Below are positions 1-6,019 of a DNA stretch of 6,111 nucleotides, piece after piece. The DNA lies in assembly GCA_020444985.1 (NCBI GenBank), contig JAGRHK010000114.1:1-6111 (forward strand), in the 5' to 3' direction. Below the pieces are notes generated by a model. That model ran no database searches. It was not told where the DNA came from and saw only the letters and a list, made by a program, of their open reading frames with translations. The DNA comes from Candidatus Competibacteraceae bacterium (lineage in GTDB: Bacteria; Pseudomonadota; Gammaproteobacteria; Competibacterales; Competibacteraceae). The position numbers and the translations under genes were made by a program. The number at the start of each line of letters is the position of its first letter. The stretch's first letter is position 1.

Positions 1-2
1 GT

Positions 3-872
3 CTGGCGGAGATGGCCGCGTTGCAGGAAGCCGGTTGCATTGGCGTCAGCGATGGCGGACGTCCCGTCGCCAATAGCCGGGTGTTGCGTCGGGCGCTGGA
101 GTACGCAGCGACTTTCGACCTGACCGTCTTTCTGACCCCACTCGACATTGAATTAGGGAGCGGTCTGGCGCATGAAGGGCCGGTCGCAACGCGCATGGGT
201 TTGCCCGGCATCCCAGTTGCGGCGGAAACGGGAATGATGGCCCGCGATCTGGAGTTAATTCGCGACTTGGGCGTCCGAGTGCACTTTGGTCGGCTGTCCA
301 GCCGTCGGTCGGTTGAACTGATCGCCCGCGCCCAGGCGGAAGGCTTGCCGGTTACCGCCGATGTTGCGATGCATCATCTGCATCTGACCGAAATGGATCT
401 GACGCGCTTCGACAGCCGTTGCCATGTTCGTCCGCCGCTGCGTGGGCTGCGCGACCAGGAGGCGCTGCGGGCGGGTTTGGCGAGTGGCGTCCTGACCGCG
501 CTCTGCTCGGACCACCAACCGCATGAACCGGATGCGAAACAGGCGCCATTCGGGGACACCGAACCCGGCATTTCCGGGCTGGATACTTTGCTGGGGTTGG
601 GTCTGCGGCTGGTCCGGGATGGGGTGTTATCCCTGTCGGCATTGATTGAACGGTTAACATGGGGGCCGGCGCAGATTCTGGGGCTGGACAGCGGTCATCT
701 TGGTGTGGGCGCACGGGCTGATATTTGCGTGTTTAATCCCGACGCTGACTGGTTAGTCAAGCCGGAGCTGCTGCATAGTCGAGGTCGAAACACGCCGTTC
801 CTTGGCTGGGAATTGTATGGCCGAGTCACGCATACCCTGCTGGAAGGGCGCGTGGTTTTTGACAAGTGCTGA
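3..872 (+). CDS. pyrC': Non-catalytic dihydroorotase-like protein (aspartate carbamoyltransferase-associated), 5' partial
   Basis: This is the C-terminal part of an amidohydrolase of the class I dihydroorotase family; the reading frame is open to the left edge, so the ATG at 12 is internal and the N-terminal HxH metal site is not visible. Residues are counted from that ATG. Family landmarks are the GLPGIP stretch (63-68), VTADVAMHHL (114-123), RPPLR (140-144), SDHQPH (166-171) and RGRNTPFLG (257-265). Several catalytic positions are altered: the usual TDDG reads SDGG (13-16), the HCED motif reads TPLD (42-45), and the His of HIST is Arg94. His121-His122 and Asp167 remain. This pattern fits the inactive PyrC'/PyrX subunit that in Pseudomonas holds aspartate transcarbamoylase (PyrB) in a dodecamer; pyrB would be expected just upstream, outside the window. 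The downstream pilT/yggS/proC neighbourhood supports this. A diverged active dihydroorotase is less likely. Inactivity is inferred from the missing ligands. Confidence 0.85.
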   Translation: MAEMAALQEAGCIGVSDGGRPVANSRVLRRALEYAATFDLTVFLTPLDIELGSGLAHEGPVATRMGLPGIPVAAETGMMARDLELIRDLGVRVHFGRLSSRRSVELIARAQAEGLPVTADVAMHHLHLTEMDLTRFDSRCHVRPPLRGLRDQEALRAGLASGVLTALCSDHQPHEPDAKQAPFGDTEPGISGLDTLLGLGLRLVRDGVLSLSALIERLTWGPAQILGLDSGHLGVGARADICVFNPDADWLVKPELLHSRGRNTPFLGWELYGRVTHTLLEGRVVFDKC

Positions 873-897
873 ATCACCGGTACGCGGACATCATGGC

Positions 898-915
898 CGG
901 TTGCGAATGCAACCG
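898..915. terminator. Hairpin between convergent pyrC' and pilT, possible bidirectional terminator
   Basis: A perfect 7-bp stem (CGGTTGC / GCAACCG) with a GAAT loop lies in the 61-bp gap between the two stop codons. The position suits a shared terminator for convergent transcripts. Neither strand has a clear T-run right after the stem, so classical intrinsic termination is not well supported. Confidence 0.4.
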
Positions 916-933
916 CCCCTGGCTTTATCCCAC

Positions 934-1977
934 CTATTGTTGTTTGAAGGATGCTTTGTTCTGCGCATAGGTAATTGCTTCCTCGCGGGCCACCATCCCC
1001 TTTTTGACCGTATCCAGCAACGCTTGATCGAGGGTCTGCATGCCAAACGAGGCGCCGGTCTGAATCGACGAATACATTTGCGCCACCTTGTCCTCACGAA
1101 TCAGATTGCGGATGGCGGGAATGCCGACCATGATTTCATGCACCGCCATGCGTCCGCCGCCTTTCTTCTTGAGCAGCGCCTGAGAAATCACTGCGCGCAG
1201 TGATTCTGACAACATCGACCGCACCATGGGTTTTTCACCCGCTGGAAACACATCGATAATGCGGTCGATGGTCTTGGGCGCGGAGCTGGTGTGCAAGGTG
1301 CCAAAGACCAAGTGTCCGGTTTCGGAGGCGGTCAACGCCAGACTGATGGTTTCTCGATCGCGCATTTCGCCGACCAGAATAATATCCGGGTCTTCACGCA
1401 ACGCCGAGCGCAGCGCTTCACTAAAACCCAGCGTATCGCGGTGCACTTCGCGCTGGTTGACCAGGCATCGCTGACTTTGATGGACAAATTCAATGGGGTC
1501 CTCAATGGTCAGAATATGGCCATATTCATTCTTGTTGATGTGATCGATCATGGCCGCCAGGGTTGTCGACTTGCCTGAGCCGGTCGGCCCGGTCACCAGA
1601 ATCAGGCCGCGCGGGACGGCAATGAGGTCGCGGAACACCGGGGGACACGCCAGCTCTTCCAGACTTTTAATGACTGTGGGAATGGTGCGGAATACGCCCG
1701 CCGCGCCCCGATCCTGATTGAAGGCGTTGACGCGGAACCGGGCTAATTTGGGAATTTCAAACGAAAAGTCGCATTCCAGGAATTCGTCGTAGTCCTTGCG
1801 CTGCTTATCGTTCATGATGTCATAGATCAATCCATGCACCTGCTTGTGTTCGAGCGGAGGGACATTGATGCGGCGCACATCGCCATCCACCCGGATCATG
1901 GGCGGTAAACCAGCCGACAGATGCAAGTCCGAAGCATTATTTTGTACGGAAAACGTCAACAGTTCGTCAAGATTCAT
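934..1977 (-). CDS. pilT: Type IV pilus retraction ATPase PilT
   Basis: PilT is the cytoplasmic hexameric ATPase that powers pilus depolymerisation, giving twitching motility and often DNA uptake. The 347-residue product matches the usual family length. It shows the N-terminal ASDLHLSAG motif (15-23), Walker A GPTGSGKST (130-138), the Asp box HILTIEDPIEFVH (154-166), Walker B around DIILVGEMRD (198-207), the His box TGHLVFGTLHT (220-230) and the PilT hallmark AIRNLIRE (288-295), which distinguishes it from PilB and from most PilU proteins. All catalytic motifs look intact. The ATG at 1977 is preceded by AGGG (plus-strand 1986-1989) at 8 nt spacing. The gene is divergent from yggS, as in Pseudomonas, and convergent with pyrC'. 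No pilU follows in the visible stretch; pyrC' occupies that side on the opposite strand. Confidence 0.97.
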   Translation of the reverse strand: MNLDELLTFSVQNNASDLHLSAGLPPMIRVDGDVRRINVPPLEHKQVHGLIYDIMNDKQRKDYDEFLECDFSFEIPKLARFRVNAFNQDRGAAGVFRTIPTVIKSLEELACPPVFRDLIAVPRGLILVTGPTGSGKSTTLAAMIDHINKNEYGHILTIEDPIEFVHQSQRCLVNQREVHRDTLGFSEALRSALREDPDIILVGEMRDRETISLALTASETGHLVFGTLHTSSAPKTIDRIIDVFPAGEKPMVRSMLSESLRAVISQALLKKKGGGRMAVHEIMVGIPAIRNLIREDKVAQMYSSIQTGASFGMQTLDQALLDTVKKGMVAREEAITYAQNKASFKQQ

Positions 1978-2013
1978 GGCAGTTGCCCTGGCAAAGAAAG
2001 AATAAGGAGTTTT

Positions 2014-2033
2014 TTAGCAGGCCATTCTGCTAA
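2014..2033. repeat. Inverted repeat in the pilT leader
   Basis: The 7-bp arms TTAGCAG and CTGCTAA match perfectly around a 6-nt centre. The T-run (2010-2015) lies before the arms on the plus strand, so the repeat reads A-rich after the hairpin on the pilT transcript and does not look like a terminator. It could be a protein-binding site or a hairpin in the pilT 5' leader. No function is shown by the sequence. Confidence 0.4.
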
Positions 2034-2088
2034 GCTGGATTTGCAATAGTATATCGCGCAAAACCATGATCGTTGCGCATCATTAATC

Positions 2089-2093
2089 GAGGG
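2089..2093 (+). promoter_or_regulatory. Ribosome binding site of yggS
   Basis: GAGGG ends 8 nt before the ATG at 2102. It fixes that start rather than the out-of-frame ATG at 2095. Confidence 0.6.
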
Positions 2094-2101
2094 CATGGAC
2101 C

Positions 2102-2788
2102 ATGAGTATTGATTTTGCTGCACGCTTGCAAACGGTGCTCGCCCGAATTCATGATGCCGAGCGCCGTTTCCAGCGCCCGGTAAATTCGGTGCGTTTGCTG
2201 GCCGTCAGCAAGACGCATCCGGCCAATGCTATCGCTGCCCTGGCGACTGCTGGCCAATCTTGCTTTGGGGAAAACTACCTTCAGGAAGCACTGGATAAAA
2301 TGGCCGAGTTGCGAGCGCTGGAGCTGGAGTGGCATTTCATCGGCCCGATCCAGACCAACAAAACCCGGGGCATCGCCGAGCACTTTGCCTGGGCGCACAG
2401 CGTTGACCGCGTGAAGACCGCCGAGCGATTGAATGCGCAACGGCCCGCCACGTTGCCTCCGCTGAATATCTGTCTGGAGATCAACATCGATCAGGAGCCG
2501 AGCAAGCATGGCTTTGACGAAAGCGAAGTGGCCCACGTTGCCCGGAGGGTCGCTGCGTTGCCTCGATTGCGTCTGCGCGGCTTGATGGCGATACCGGCCC
2601 CTGCCAGCGATTTTGATGGCCAGCGCCAACCTTTCGCCCGACTGCGGGAACTGCGCGATCGCTTGAATGCGGAGGGACTGGCTTTGGATACGCTCTCCAT
2701 GGGCATGTCCGACGACCTGGAAGCCGCCATCGCCGAAGGCGCGACCCTGGTGCGCATTGGTACGGCGCTGTTCGGCCACCGCGCATGA
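2102..2788 (+). CDS. yggS: Pyridoxal phosphate homeostasis protein (PLPBP/YggS family)
   Basis: This is a single-domain PLP-binding TIM-barrel protein with no known enzymatic activity. In characterised bacteria it buffers free PLP and influences amino-acid and vitamin B6 balance. The 228 residues fit the family. The PLP Schiff-base lysine is Lys37 in LLAVSKTHP (32-40). Other family motifs are CFGENYLQEA (54-63), WHFIGPIQTNK (77-87), EINIDQEPSKHG (126-137) and SMGMSDDLEAAIAEGATLVRIGTALFG (199 to 225), the phosphate-binding end. The start at 2102 has a GAGGG 8 nt upstream. It lies first in a plus-strand run with the small exported protein, proC and yggT; yggS-proC-yggT is a widely conserved gene order. 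Nothing about it looks degraded. Confidence 0.97.
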   Translation: MSIDFAARLQTVLARIHDAERRFQRPVNSVRLLAVSKTHPANAIAALATAGQSCFGENYLQEALDKMAELRALELEWHFIGPIQTNKTRGIAEHFAWAHSVDRVKTAERLNAQRPATLPPLNICLEINIDQEPSKHGFDESEVAHVARRVAALPRLRLRGLMAIPAPASDFDGQRQPFARLRELRDRLNAEGLALDTLSMGMSDDLEAAIAEGATLVRIGTALFGHRA

Positions 2789-2875
2789 AGCGCTGCTTTC
2801 CGTTATGCTAAAAAGCTATTTTTTCAGTTCAACCGGGCGATGATTCGAAGCCATTGCGCATCCCGAGAAGCCATC
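2789..2875 (+). promoter_or_regulatory. AT-rich gap after yggS
   Basis: The first half of this gap contains an A5 run (2810-2814) and a T6 run (2819-2824) separated by GCTA, plus a TATGCT hexamer at 2804. It could be a weak terminator for yggS, or a promoter for the downstream genes. The stem before the T-run is only 3 to 5 bp, and no -35 box is found at a proper distance, so neither reading is firm. Confidence 0.2.
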
Positions 2876-3283
2876 ATGTTGCTACTGACTCCCCTTCAGA
2901 ATAGGTACACTCATCGCAGGTGGGCCCAGATGCTGTTACTGGTTGCGCCGCTCCTGCTCGGCGCGGATGATAGCTATCTGCGCGAGATCGAAGAGGAAGC
3001 AAAACGCCAGGCGACCATATTGATTATTGAGCAGGCCGCGCCGTCCCGTTCAGAGGCGACGACGGCGAACGACAAGGGTGAGATAACGGCAGATCGCTTG
3101 GCATCGGGCCTCGATCAAGCCGCGTTCGAGCAGGCGCTACGCGCCAGCTTGCCGGGAACCTACGCGCTTTACCAGCAGTTCGATACAGCGCGCAAGCAAC
3201 AGGTATATCGCGCCTATCGGCAGGATGGTCGGCTTGCCCATGTCAGCGAACAGATTATCCAACTGTTGAGCGCTAAACCTTGA
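2876..3283 (+). CDS. Small predicted exported protein of unknown function
   Basis: I do not recognise a named family. The reading frame is open from the ATG at 2840 (147 aa); I chose the ATG at 2876 (135 aa), and the ATG at 2930 (117 aa) is a third option with the best ribosome site (AGGTGGG at 2918-2924, 5 nt spacing). In the 135-aa form, a basic stretch RYTHRRWAQ (10-18) is followed by a hydrophobic core MLLLVAPLLLGA (19-30) and then DDSYLREIEEEA, which reads like a Sec signal peptide cut near Ala30. The 2930 start would remove the basic segment. After an acidic helix and a low-complexity linker (about 55-75), the C-terminal half (about 76-133) has an aromatic-rich helical segment, FEQALRASLPGTYALYQQF and QQVYRAYRQDGRLAHVSEQI, that looks like a conserved small domain. 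It is likely periplasmic. The setting between yggS and proC suggests co-transcription but not a shared function. Confidence 0.7.
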   Translation: MLLLTPLQNRYTHRRWAQMLLLVAPLLLGADDSYLREIEEEAKRQATILIIEQAAPSRSEATTANDKGEITADRLASGLDQAAFEQALRASLPGTYALYQQFDTARKQQVYRAYRQDGRLAHVSEQIIQLLSAKP

Positions 3284-3410
3284 AGCAAGCGAAGACCGAC
3301 TTGCCAATCGGGTCAGGTCGCTGGTTATCAACCCGGACTTGATTTTGTTGGGTCAGGCGGCCCCTGCCGACCGGATCCAGGTTCACAACGATTCAGGATT
3401 TTCCAGTACA

Positions 3411-3414
3411 GAGG
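3411..3414 (+). promoter_or_regulatory. Ribosome binding site deciding the proC start
   Basis: GAGG lies 5 nt before the ATG at 3420. The frame stays open back to an ATG at 3339, but that extension lacks family similarity; the Rossmann motif begins within a few residues of the 3420 start. In-frame GTG codons at 3414 and 3417 are weaker alternatives. Confidence 0.6.
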
Positions 3415-3419
3415 TGGTG

Positions 3420-4244
3420 ATGAAAGACATCCCCATGGCATTCATCGGCGGCGGCAATATGGCGCGCTGCCTGATTGGCGGTCTGCTGGCCAACAGCGGC
3501 GATGCGGATCGCATCTGGGTTGCCGAGCCGGATGCGGGCCAACGCGAATTGCTGCGCGGGCGTTTCGGCGTACATACCGGCGCTGATAATAGCGAGATTG
3601 CGGCTAAGGGTCAGGTTATCATTCTGGCGGTCAAACCGCAGGTTCTGCGTCAGGTGGTCGAGGCGCTGGCCGAGCGTGTGCAAGAACGCCAACCTTTGGT
3701 GATTTCCATCGCCGCCGGCGTGCGCGAGCCGGATTTGCGACGCTGGCTGGGCTATGACGCCGCCATTGTCCGCACGATGCCCAATACGCCGGCGCTGGTC
3801 GGCGAAGGCATTTCGGCCTTGTGCGGGGAAGCCGGGCTAGCCGACGGCGACTGGCAGACGGCCGAACGAATCTTTGCTGCGGTTGGCGAAACCGTGCGGG
3901 TGCCTGACGAAGGCCTGATGGACGCCGTCACGGCAGTATCCGGCAGTGGCCCGGCCTATTTTTTCGCAGTCATCGAGGCCATGCAGGCTGCGGCGATTGA
4001 ACAGGGTTTGCCGGCCGACACGGCCAGACGACTGGTCCTGCGCACGGCCATTGGCGCCGCCCGCATGGCGCTGCCAGGGGACCCGGACGCGGCCGAACTG
4101 CGTCGCCGCGTCACCTCACCCGGTGGGACCACCGCTGCAGCGCTGGGCGTCCTTGAACGCGCCGGACTCGCCCGCATGATGTCCAGTGCAATCGCCGCAG
4201 CAACCGAACGCGGTCGCCAACTGGCCGCAGAACAGGAGTCCTGA
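3420..4244 (+). CDS. proC: Pyrroline-5-carboxylate reductase
   Basis: ProC reduces 1-pyrroline-5-carboxylate to L-proline with NAD(P)H, the final step of proline synthesis in the cytoplasm. The 274-residue product matches the family (about 270). The N-terminal Rossmann fold starts with FIGGGNMA (8-15), followed by ILAVKPQ (68-74) and RTMPNTPA (118-125). The C-terminal dimerisation and substrate domain has SGSGPAYFF (174-182) and the signature VTSPGGTTAAAL (231-242). No key residue looks missing. A gap of 136 bp separates it from the small exported protein upstream; I see no convincing promoter or terminator there, only a GGGTCAGG octamer occurring twice (3310 and 3350). It ends 2 bp before yggT, whose ribosome site lies inside proC, so the two are translationally linked. 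Confidence 0.97.
   Translation: MKDIPMAFIGGGNMARCLIGGLLANSGDADRIWVAEPDAGQRELLRGRFGVHTGADNSEIAAKGQVIILAVKPQVLRQVVEALAERVQERQPLVISIAAGVREPDLRRWLGYDAAIVRTMPNTPALVGEGISALCGEAGLADGDWQTAERIFAAVGETVRVPDEGLMDAVTAVSGSGPAYFFAVIEAMQAAAIEQGLPADTARRLVLRTAIGAARMALPGDPDAAELRRRVTSPGGTTAAALGVLERAGLARMMSSAIAAATERGRQLAAEQES
4234..4238 (+). promoter_or_regulatory. Ribosome binding site of yggT inside the end of proC
   Basis: AGGAG ends 8 nt before a GTG codon at 4247. It supports the GTG start, since no in-frame ATG lies nearby that keeps the first membrane segment. Confidence 0.65.
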
Positions 4245-4246
4245 CC

Positions 4247-4798
4247 GTGGCAGCTCAGAATGCGCTGGCGTTTCTCATCAGCGCCATCTTCGGCCTGTTC
4301 ATTGCCCTGCTGTGGGCGCGCTTTCTGGTGGAAGCCACCCGGGTGGGTTTCCGCGATCCCATCGCCCAGGGGTTGTTTCAGTTTACCAACCCCATGCTCG
4401 CACCACTGCGCCGATTCGTCCCGAGTTGGAATGGCATCGGCCTGGCCGCCCCGCTGCTGGCGCTGGCACTGTCGGCGCTCGAAGTCCTGCTGATCGGGCT
4501 GCTGTACAAGCTGCCGGGCCCTGTGGGTTTTCTGTTCACCGCGCTGGCGCAATGGTTGGATGCGCTGTGCTGGCTGGTGCTGATCCTGCTGCTGGTTTAC
4601 GTGATCATGGGTTTCGTCGACCGCTACGGCGAGCACCCGATCAGCCAGTTCCTGGGGCGATTGTTCCGCCCGATGCTCGCCCCCATCCGACGTCATCTCC
4701 CGCCGCTCGGTCCCTTGGACCTGTCGGTCTTCGTGTTCAGCATCGGCGTCATCTTCCTGCGGATCCTGATCGTCGGCTCACTGCTGGAACTGGCCTGA
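4247..4798 (+). CDS. yggT: YggT family integral membrane protein
   Basis: This 183-residue protein starts with GTG and consists of two YGGT repeats, each a pair of hydrophobic helices. Predicted membrane segments are about 5-25, 66-88, 103-123 and 158-178. The internal duplication is clear from the matching amphipathic motifs NPMLAPLRRFVP (48-59) and RPMLAPIRRHLP (141-152), which sit in the loops between helices of each repeat. The length fits the gammaproteobacterial two-repeat form. The molecular role of YggT is not settled; homologues have been linked to osmotic tolerance and, in cyanobacteria and plastids (YCF19/CCB3-like), to membrane complex assembly. Its place right after proC is conserved in many proteobacteria. 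The frequent next gene, yggU (DUF167), is not present here. Confidence 0.93.
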   Translation: MAAQNALAFLISAIFGLFIALLWARFLVEATRVGFRDPIAQGLFQFTNPMLAPLRRFVPSWNGIGLAAPLLALALSALEVLLIGLLYKLPGPVGFLFTALAQWLDALCWLVLILLLVYVIMGFVDRYGEHPISQFLGRLFRPMLAPIRRHLPPLGPLDLSVFVFSIGVIFLRILIVGSLLELA

Positions 4799-4844
4799 GT
4801 GCTGGATCCAGCCGCGTGATGTGTTCGGAATGGACGACCTGAAG

Positions 4845-4850
4845 TAAGGA
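4845..4850 (+). promoter_or_regulatory. Ribosome binding site deciding the GNAT start
   Basis: TAAGGA touches the ATG at 4851 directly, which is too close to initiate well, but lies 9 nt before the in-frame ATG at 4860. The second ATG is therefore preferred. Confidence 0.6.
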
Positions 4851-4859
4851 ATGCGACCG

Positions 4860-5339
4860 ATGAGCGGAGAGTTGCCGGGTTGGGTGGTACGCGAAGCCAA
4901 GGCCGAGGACCTGCCCGCCATTGTCCGCTTGCTGGCCGATGACGCGCTGGGCGCCACGCGCGAACAGATCGACGCGGCGCCGGATCCCAGCTATTACCGG
5001 GCCTTCGAGGAAATGCAGCGTCACCCGGGCTGCCATTTCCTCGTCGCGGAACTGAACGGTGAACTGGTGGGCTGCATGCAACTGGTCATCATTCCCGGGC
5101 TGTCACATCGAGGCGCGCGACGAGCACAGATCGAGTCGGTGCGCATCGCCCGTTCATGGCGAGGCCATGGGCTGGGAACCCGACTCACCGAGGCGGCCTT
5201 GCAGATGGCCCGCGATCAGGGCTGCATACTTGCTCAGCTGACCACCCACCGGCAGCGCACCGACGCACATCGCTTCTACGAACAGCAAGGCTTTGCCTTC
5301 ACCCATCTGGGCATGAAGAAACGCTTGCGGACCGACTGA
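4860..5339 (+). CDS. GNAT family N-acetyltransferase
   Basis: The 159-residue product has the single GNAT fold that transfers acetyl from acetyl-CoA to an amine. It starts with the beta-1 strand WVVREAKAEDLPAIVRLL (8-25). Strands FLVAELNGELVGCMQLVII (60-78) lead into motif A, with the acetyl-CoA pyrophosphate loop RGHGLG (101-106) preceded by IESVRIARSW (91-100). Motif B is AHRFYEQQGF (136-145), where Tyr140 is the likely general acid. The acceptor substrate cannot be told from sequence; small-molecule amine or protein acetylation are both possible. It follows yggT by 61 bp on the same strand and may be read through from it. It converges on the aquaporin gene with 8 bp between stops. The coding DNA here looks richer in G and C than in the pilT-yggS part. 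Confidence 0.9.
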   Translation: MSGELPGWVVREAKAEDLPAIVRLLADDALGATREQIDAAPDPSYYRAFEEMQRHPGCHFLVAELNGELVGCMQLVIIPGLSHRGARRAQIESVRIARSWRGHGLGTRLTEAALQMARDQGCILAQLTTHRQRTDAHRFYEQQGFAFTHLGMKKRLRTD

Positions 5340-5358
5340 TTGCCCACTCAGTCAGTGG
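5334..5358. terminator. Overlapping inverted repeats covering both convergent stop codons
   Basis: GACTGA (5334-5339) and TCAGTC (5348-5353) form a 6-bp stem around the 8-bp intergenic gap. Each arm is the Asp-stop codon pair of one gene, so both proteins end in Thr-Asp. A second, mutually exclusive stem is CCACT / AGTGG (5344-5348 and 5354-5358). There is no T-run, so termination activity is only suggested by position. Confidence 0.35.
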
Positions 5359-6019
5359 TCATCGGTTCGCGCGGGGACAGGCCGGCGACCAGTCCCATCG
5401 CCACCAGCATGCCCAGCAACTGGGCACCGATGAACGGCAGCACATCCATCGCCCGGATGCCGGCAAAGCTCTGGGTCAGACTGCGGGCCAGGGTGACCGC
5501 CGGGTTGGCGAAGGACGTACTGGCGGTGAACCAGTAGGCCGCCAGAATGAAACAGGCCACCAGTGCCGGAATCGCCGTCGGCCGCCAGCGCAAGCCGAGC
5601 ATGATCGTCAGGATCAGCCCGGCACTGGCCACCACCTCACTCAACCACTGAGCCGTACCGGTGCGAGCCTGGATCCCGGGCTGCCACATCGATTGTTCGA
5701 ACATGGCGTGTGCCAGCAGCACGCCCATGGCCGCCCCGATCAGTTGCGTCAGCACATAGCAGATGGCGTCGAGGTTGCCGAGCTCTCCGCGCAGCCGAAA
5801 GGCCAGTGTCACAATCGGATTGAAGTGCGCACCGGAAATGGGGCCCAGCGTGCAGATCAGCACGTAGAGGATGGCCGCCGTTGCCACGGCATTGGCCAGC
5901 AGCGCCAGGCCAACCTGGCCGCCAGCGAGCGTCTGGCCCATGATTCCGGAGCCGACCACAGTCGCCAACAACGCCATGGTTCCCAGCCATTCGGCCAGCA
6001 GTCGCCTCCACAGATTCAT
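5348..6019 (-). CDS. Aquaporin / MIP family channel with variant NPA region
   Basis: The 223-residue product is a six-helix channel of the major intrinsic protein family for water or small neutral solutes in the inner membrane. Membrane segments lie at about 9-29, 38-57, 84-105, 125-144, 147-165 and 193-213. The first half-helix has GPISGAHFNPIVTL (59-72), with NPI instead of NPA. The second has TSFANPAVTLARS (168-180), with a normal NPA (172-174) but Val175 where most aquaporins have the selectivity-filter Arg. A similar NPAVT arrangement is typical, as I recall, of bacterial channels such as rhizobial AqpS that are linked to arsenic resistance, so permeation of larger neutral solutes is possible. 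No ars gene is visible here. The ATG at 6019 has GGAG (plus-strand 6028-6031) 8 nt upstream. It is neither a typical AqpZ nor a typical GlpF. The substrate is unknown. Confidence 0.93.
   Translation of the reverse strand: MNLWRRLLAEWLGTMALLATVVGSGIMGQTLAGGQVGLALLANAVATAAILYVLICTLGPISGAHFNPIVTLAFRLRGELGNLDAICYVLTQLIGAAMGVLLAHAMFEQSMWQPGIQARTGTAQWLSEVVASAGLILTIMLGLRWRPTAIPALVACFILAAYWFTASTSFANPAVTLARSLTQSFAGIRAMDVLPFIGAQLLGMLVAMGLVAGLSPREPMTTD

Larger units (their letters stand above)
1978..2101. promoter_or_regulatory. Divergent pilT / yggS intergenic region with two inverted repeats
   Basis: This 124-bp region must carry the start signals of both divergent genes. It is visibly more AT-rich than the flanking coding DNA. 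It holds TTAGCAG / CTGCTAA (2014-2020 and 2027-2033, 6-nt spacer) and GCGCAA / TTGCGC (2056-2061 and 2073-2078, 11-nt spacer). A TATACT on the minus strand (plus-strand 2049-2054) could be a -10 box for pilT, but I find no good -35 at the right spacing. The promoter assignment is therefore by position only. Confidence 0.45.

Noticed and set aside
2030..2779. 249-codon minus-strand frame opposite yggS
   Set aside because: yggS on the plus strand has all family motifs; the antisense product has no recognisable feature.
2804..2809. TATGCT as a -10 box for the small exported protein and proC
   Set aside because: At 17 bp upstream the hexamer is GCGCAT, unlike a -35 box; not strong enough to call as a promoter by itself.
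3310..3357. Direct repeat GGGTCAGG at 3310 and 3350, 40 bp apart
   Set aside because: A single 8-bp pair in GC-rich DNA is expected by chance, and there is no third unit or palindromic context.
3339..3419. N-terminal extension of ProC from the ATG at 3339
   Set aside because: The extra 27 residues do not belong to the family, and GAGG sits before the ATG at 3420, just ahead of the Rossmann motif.
3956..4696. 246-codon minus-strand frame opposite proC and yggT
   Set aside because: It is Gln- and Arg-rich, without motifs, and covers two well-supported genes on the other strand.
4186..4842. 218-codon plus-strand frame overlapping proC and yggT
   Set aside because: It is out of frame with both genes and Pro/Ala/Arg-rich; yggT in the neighbouring frame has clear membrane segments and a ribosome site.
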